This document shows positions 61,122-64,000 of a DNA stretch of 64,000 bases, in pieces. The stretch covers positions 124,001 to 188,000 of the forward strand of contig QVRM01001421.1 in NCBI GenBank assembly GCA_003439945.1, written 5' to 3'. A model generated the notes under the pieces. It did no database searches. It worked only from the letters and a program-made list of their open reading frames with translations, and was not told the DNA's origin. This DNA is from Dermanyssus gallinae (lineage: Eukaryota > Arthropoda > Arachnida > Mesostigmata > Dermanyssidae). The stretch's first letter is position 1; every line of letters begins with the position of its first letter. The position numbers and the translations under genes are program-made.

Positions 61122-62183
61122 TTATTCATGAATATCTATTTTGTCCCCTTCAAAGTAATCCCCATGAGATATTACACACTTGTGCCAACGGTTTTTCCAA
61201 TCTTCGAAGCACTTCAAAAAACCATTTTTTTGTATCTTGTTCAGCTCCTCCTTCGATGCCGTCTTTATCTCGTCAAGCGTAGCGTAACGTCGTCCTTTCA
61301 TGGGCCTCTTCAGTTTAGGGAACAAGAAAAAGTCACAGGGGGCCAGATCTGGGGAATACGGTGGCTGCGGCATCATTAGTGTGTTGTTTTTGGCCAAAAA
61401 CTCGCGCACAAGCAACGATGTGTGAGCAGGGGCGTTATCGTGGTGCAAAAGCCTATTTTTGTTCTTCCACAAATCCGGGCGTTTCTGGCGGATTGCTTCG
61501 CGCAAATTGCGCATAACTTGCAGGTAATATTCCTTATTGACCGTTCTACCCTGTGGCAAGAACTCATGATGCACCACGCCCCTGCAATCGAAGAAAACTG
61601 TCAGCAAAACTTTCACATTCGACCGAACTTGGCGCGCTTTTTTCGGTCTTGGTTCGTGCGGCAGCTTCCATTGAGATGATTGAGCTTTGGTTTCCACGTC
61701 ATAACCATAAACCCACGATTCGTCACCAGTTATGACCCTCTGGAGCAAATTTGGGTCGTCGCGGACAGAGTCCAACATCTCATTAGCAATGTTCATGCGA
61801 TGCTGTTTTTGGTCGCAATTGAGCAATTTTGGTACGAATTTCGCGGCGACCCGTCTCATGCCCAAATCATTGATAAAAATCGAATGGCACGAGCCAATCG
61901 ATATGTTTAGGTCCTCAGCAACTTCTCTAACGGTGATTCGACGATTGGCCAATACCATTTTCTCCACTTCATTAATTTTTTCGTCTGTTGTTGAAGTGCT
62001 CGGGCGTCCGGCACGCTCTTCGTCGTTCACATCTTCTCGGCCTTCTGAGAACATTTTGTACCACCGATAAACGTTGCTTCGGTCCAAGGTAGCTTCTCCG
62101 TATGCCACAGTCAACATTCGGAATGCATCCGCGCACTTAATTTCGTTTTTCACACAAAATTTGATACAGGTTCTTTGATCCAT
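61122..62183 (-). CDS. Mariner transposase, 353 residues, open
   Basis: Catalyses cut-and-paste movement of the surrounding element. The start is taken at the ATG giving MDQRTCIKFCVKNEIKC; the open frame continues 15 codons upstream without an ATG. Visible in order: an N-terminal helix-turn-helix DNA-binding region (about residues 1-110, with RRITVREVAEDLNIS); VITGDESWVYGYD with the first catalytic Asp; LLHHDNAPAHTS with the second; and PPYSPDLAPCDFFLFPKLK with the third. The second and third Asp are 34 residues apart, as in mariner (DD34D). The family's usual length is about 345. The C-terminus has CFEDWKNRWHKCV and DYFEGD. No stop or frameshift is seen, so activity is plausible, though the usual linker motif WVPHEL is altered (FVPKLL). 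Confidence 0.93.
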   Translation of the reverse strand: MDQRTCIKFCVKNEIKCADAFRMLTVAYGEATLDRSNVYRWYKMFSEGREDVNDEERAGRPSTSTTDEKINEVEKMVLANRRITVREVAEDLNISIGSCHSIFINDLGMRRVAAKFVPKLLNCDQKQHRMNIANEMLDSVRDDPNLLQRVITGDESWVYGYDVETKAQSSQWKLPHEPRPKKARQVRSNVKVLLTVFFDCRGVVHHEFLPQGRTVNKEYYLQVMRNLREAIRQKRPDLWKNKNRLLHHDNAPAHTSLLVREFLAKNNTLMMPQPPYSPDLAPCDFFLFPKLKRPMKGRRYATLDEIKTASKEELNKIQKNGFLKCFEDWKNRWHKCVISHGDYFEGDKIDIHE

Positions 62184-62346
62184 TTTTTTGAATAGGTAAA
62201 AATCGAAGACGATCCAAAACACGTGCAAGCAAAGCAGCTGTCAACAATTAAGTGAACATTCAAAATGGCCGAGCTTGTCGGCATAAGTGAGAGACATGAG
62301 TACCAACATAACGCCACAAAAAATCGAAATTCGAATATACGTAACC

Positions 62347-62371
62347 CGCGAAAATTTTTGAACACACCTCG
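62347..62371 (-). repeat. Mariner terminal inverted repeat, right
   Basis: The reverse complement starts CGAGGTGTGTTCAAAAA then ttttcgcgg; TA follows at 62372. Confidence 0.9.
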
Positions 62372-62373
62372 TA

Positions 62374-64000
62374 TATATGGGAAAGAGGATTTACTTAGTG
62401 CGATTGTATACTATTCAGTTTTTAGTTGTCATTTCGAGATATATTGTCTATCAAGCTATAGCTCAGCCTGCTACTTTGCCTTGTGTGTCAGTATCCCCAA
62501 TCGTGCGGTATAGGTATTTGCTTCTGTTTTCACTATCTTCTTTTTCTCTTTCATCTCTGAACTCTTGTACCACTTTTTATAACGAGAACTTAAGCATGTA
62601 AATGTATGCAATTCCGTAAGTTAACCATGCCTGAAATATATGGATGACATGTTCGCGCGTTTTACTCTGTATTATGTCAGCACCAATGTCTATTATCATC
62701 AACGTCAAACTGTGGTTAATTCGATAATAATTATATTATGGGAGTATGGCAATTAGTCAATTGATCTACTTTTTCTTATTGTGGACGTTCGTTGTTCTAT
62801 CTCTAAATACGAACGTAATATCTGTTTGCCTTGTTGTGACCCCCTACAGCCAGATGTCAAACAACTCTACAAAAACACAAACACAGCAAAATATAGCTCG
62901 GCCACGTATCGTCGGTTACGGTTGTATACTCAGGTAGCCGCCAACCAAGACCGCTTATGCGGGCTTTGTCGTGTTGTATCGTGAATTAGTGAACACGGCC
63001 GCCTGGACAAATATTTAAACTCACTTCGCAGCCCGCAGCTCTGAACATTCTACTGATCCAGACCTTGAACGTCTAGACGAACTGCGCAATAAGCTATCGG
63101 GCAAACACTTTCCGTAGAAACGATAAAAAAGTGTAAGGTGATCTTCTCGTATGGTGAGCCCGATATTTGCATTTGTTTGTTGTTTCGGTTTTTTTGTTTT
63201 TTGTTCTTGTGTAGATGACAACACGCCAACGGCAAGGGAATCGGCAGCGGCTACAGCACTACCAACGAAAACTAGCGCAGAGGCGAGGAAGACAGCGCTG
63301 GCTTTATTACCGTCCAAATCCAATCCGGTGTATGCTGGCCCTGCATAGCAGAGATTGGAGCTGGACAGTAGAGTATGGCATAGCCTGCAACTGGTAGTTC
63401 GGCTGGCAGCAAAAGCGTTAGTTGTCAACCCACACACGGTTGTTGACCCACACACCCGGTTCGTCGACAGGCACATTTCTGTAAAGGCGGTACCTCAAAA
63501 TACGGGCGCACGGGGCGATGATGCCGTGTTCTGTGTGGTACTTCGTGACGCGACTGCGTAAAGTGCAGCAAGGATAAATTCTGGCCCAGAGGTATGCTGT
63601 TTCGTCGTGGGGCTGGGGTGGTGGTTCTCCCTACGAGAAGATGGTTATGAAAAGCCTGGCGGTCCGGGTGCTTGTACACGACTGAACAGATCTAGAGATG
63701 CTGACGCGGAGACGACTGCTACGTGTCGGAGGCTGCCTCTTTGGAAATTTGGGGGACTTAGAGAAGTGGCAGACCTAGCGCCAGTTGACATGCTTACGTC
63801 GGTGGACATTGCACTACTTATGGAGATTTACTGGCGGGAGGGAATACTGGCGCACTGTATAAGTATAAATTATATTCAGTTCTCAAGGTGGCTGCAAGAG
63901 AACACCTGCCGCTTTCAGCAGTTGAAAATATGTATAATGTTCGGGAAAACAGCGAGGCGATCCACAGTTGGTTTCTATGAGGCATGTGCAACTCTTACTT
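62374..64000. other. No supported gene apart from the RS exon candidate
   Basis: AT-rich to about 63.0 kb, GC-richer after that. No domain recognised in 63.1-64.0 kb. Confidence 0.4.
63025..63081 (-). CDS. Candidate RS-rich internal exon
   Basis: The acceptor ends in gatagcttattgcgcag and the donor is GCGAA|gtgagttt. Of the three frames only one is open, encoding SSRRSRSGSVECSELRAA with partial codons at both ends. It enters and leaves at phase 2, so a 57-base symmetrical exon. It could be an upstream exon of the minus-strand gene whose exon A is at 38.5 kb, but the phases do not join directly, so another exon would be needed between them. Confidence 0.35.

Larger units (their letters stand above)
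61069..62371 (-). mobile_element. Complete mariner element, 1303 bp
   Basis: Both ends carry the same inverted repeat: CGAGGTGTGTTCAAAAA at 61069-61085 and its reverse complement at 62355-62371, with weaker similarity a few bases further in. TA is present on both sides, the usual mariner target duplication. The left end sits in a (TA)n array. The length is normal for mariner. It lies next to the 5' end of the decayed R1-like LINE. With a fully open transposase it looks like a recent insertion. Confidence 0.93.

Noticed and set aside
61422..62070. Plus-strand frames inside the mariner
   Set aside because: Antisense shadows of the transposase.

Overview
This is a gene-poor, repeat-dense stretch of animal nuclear DNA. 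Several things rule out a prokaryote: no compact genes, exon-like blocks bounded by GT/AG splice signals, very many (TA)n and CAA/GTT microsatellites, tRNA-derived SINEs with target-site duplications, several LINE relics, a BEL/Pao LTR relic and mariner transposons. The mix (R1/jockey-like LINEs, BEL/Pao, mariner, polyQ/polyH proteins) suggests an arthropod. A parasitiform mite or similar chelicerate is my guess, but I cannot prove it from the window.

Host coding content. The best-supported host gene is on the minus strand. Three long open exons (38559-37994, 31372-31120, 14702-14036) each have an acceptor and a donor, and their codon phases fit across both introns. They encode a Gln/His/Gly/Ser-rich, probably disordered protein. 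A possible last exon with an in-frame TAA lies at 8701-8476. The 5' exons were not found. Weaker candidates, each resting on splice signals plus an open frame, are: a start exon (5154-5110) and a phase-compatible mini-exon (403-372) that could open a second minus-strand gene; an RS-rich exon at 63081-63025; and plus-strand micro-exons at 939-1020, 26855-26910 and 32288-32350. Host gene functions were not recognised.

Mobile elements, left to right: tandem LINE 3' ends with (AAT)n tails (9.0-9.7 kb); LINE relics (10.6-11.9 kb); a 1.1 kb palindromic TA-flanked element (21504-22616); a broken BEL/Pao retrotransposon (about 22.9-25.05 kb, minus); LINE relics (29.4-30.8, 38.7-39.0 and 39.3-41.1 kb, plus); a 1.6 kb terminal-inverted-repeat element that holds a LINE endonuclease fragment (45119-46730); a decayed mariner (49.75-50.77 kb); a decayed R1-like LINE (58.4-60.9 kb, minus); and a complete mariner with an open 353-residue transposase (61069-62371). 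Four copies of one SINE family lie at 19.4, 31.8, 44.1 and 50.9 kb.

Simple-sequence DNA is a main component. There are more than 20 (TA)n arrays, a 350-bp CAA/CGA array at 56.9 kb, a 21-bp minisatellite carrying a TGACGTTCA core (37.65-37.89 kb) and a 36-bp minisatellite (28.8-29.03 kb). All three terminal-inverted-repeat elements sit inside (TA)n arrays. Most long reading frames in the window are translations of these repeats and are not genes.
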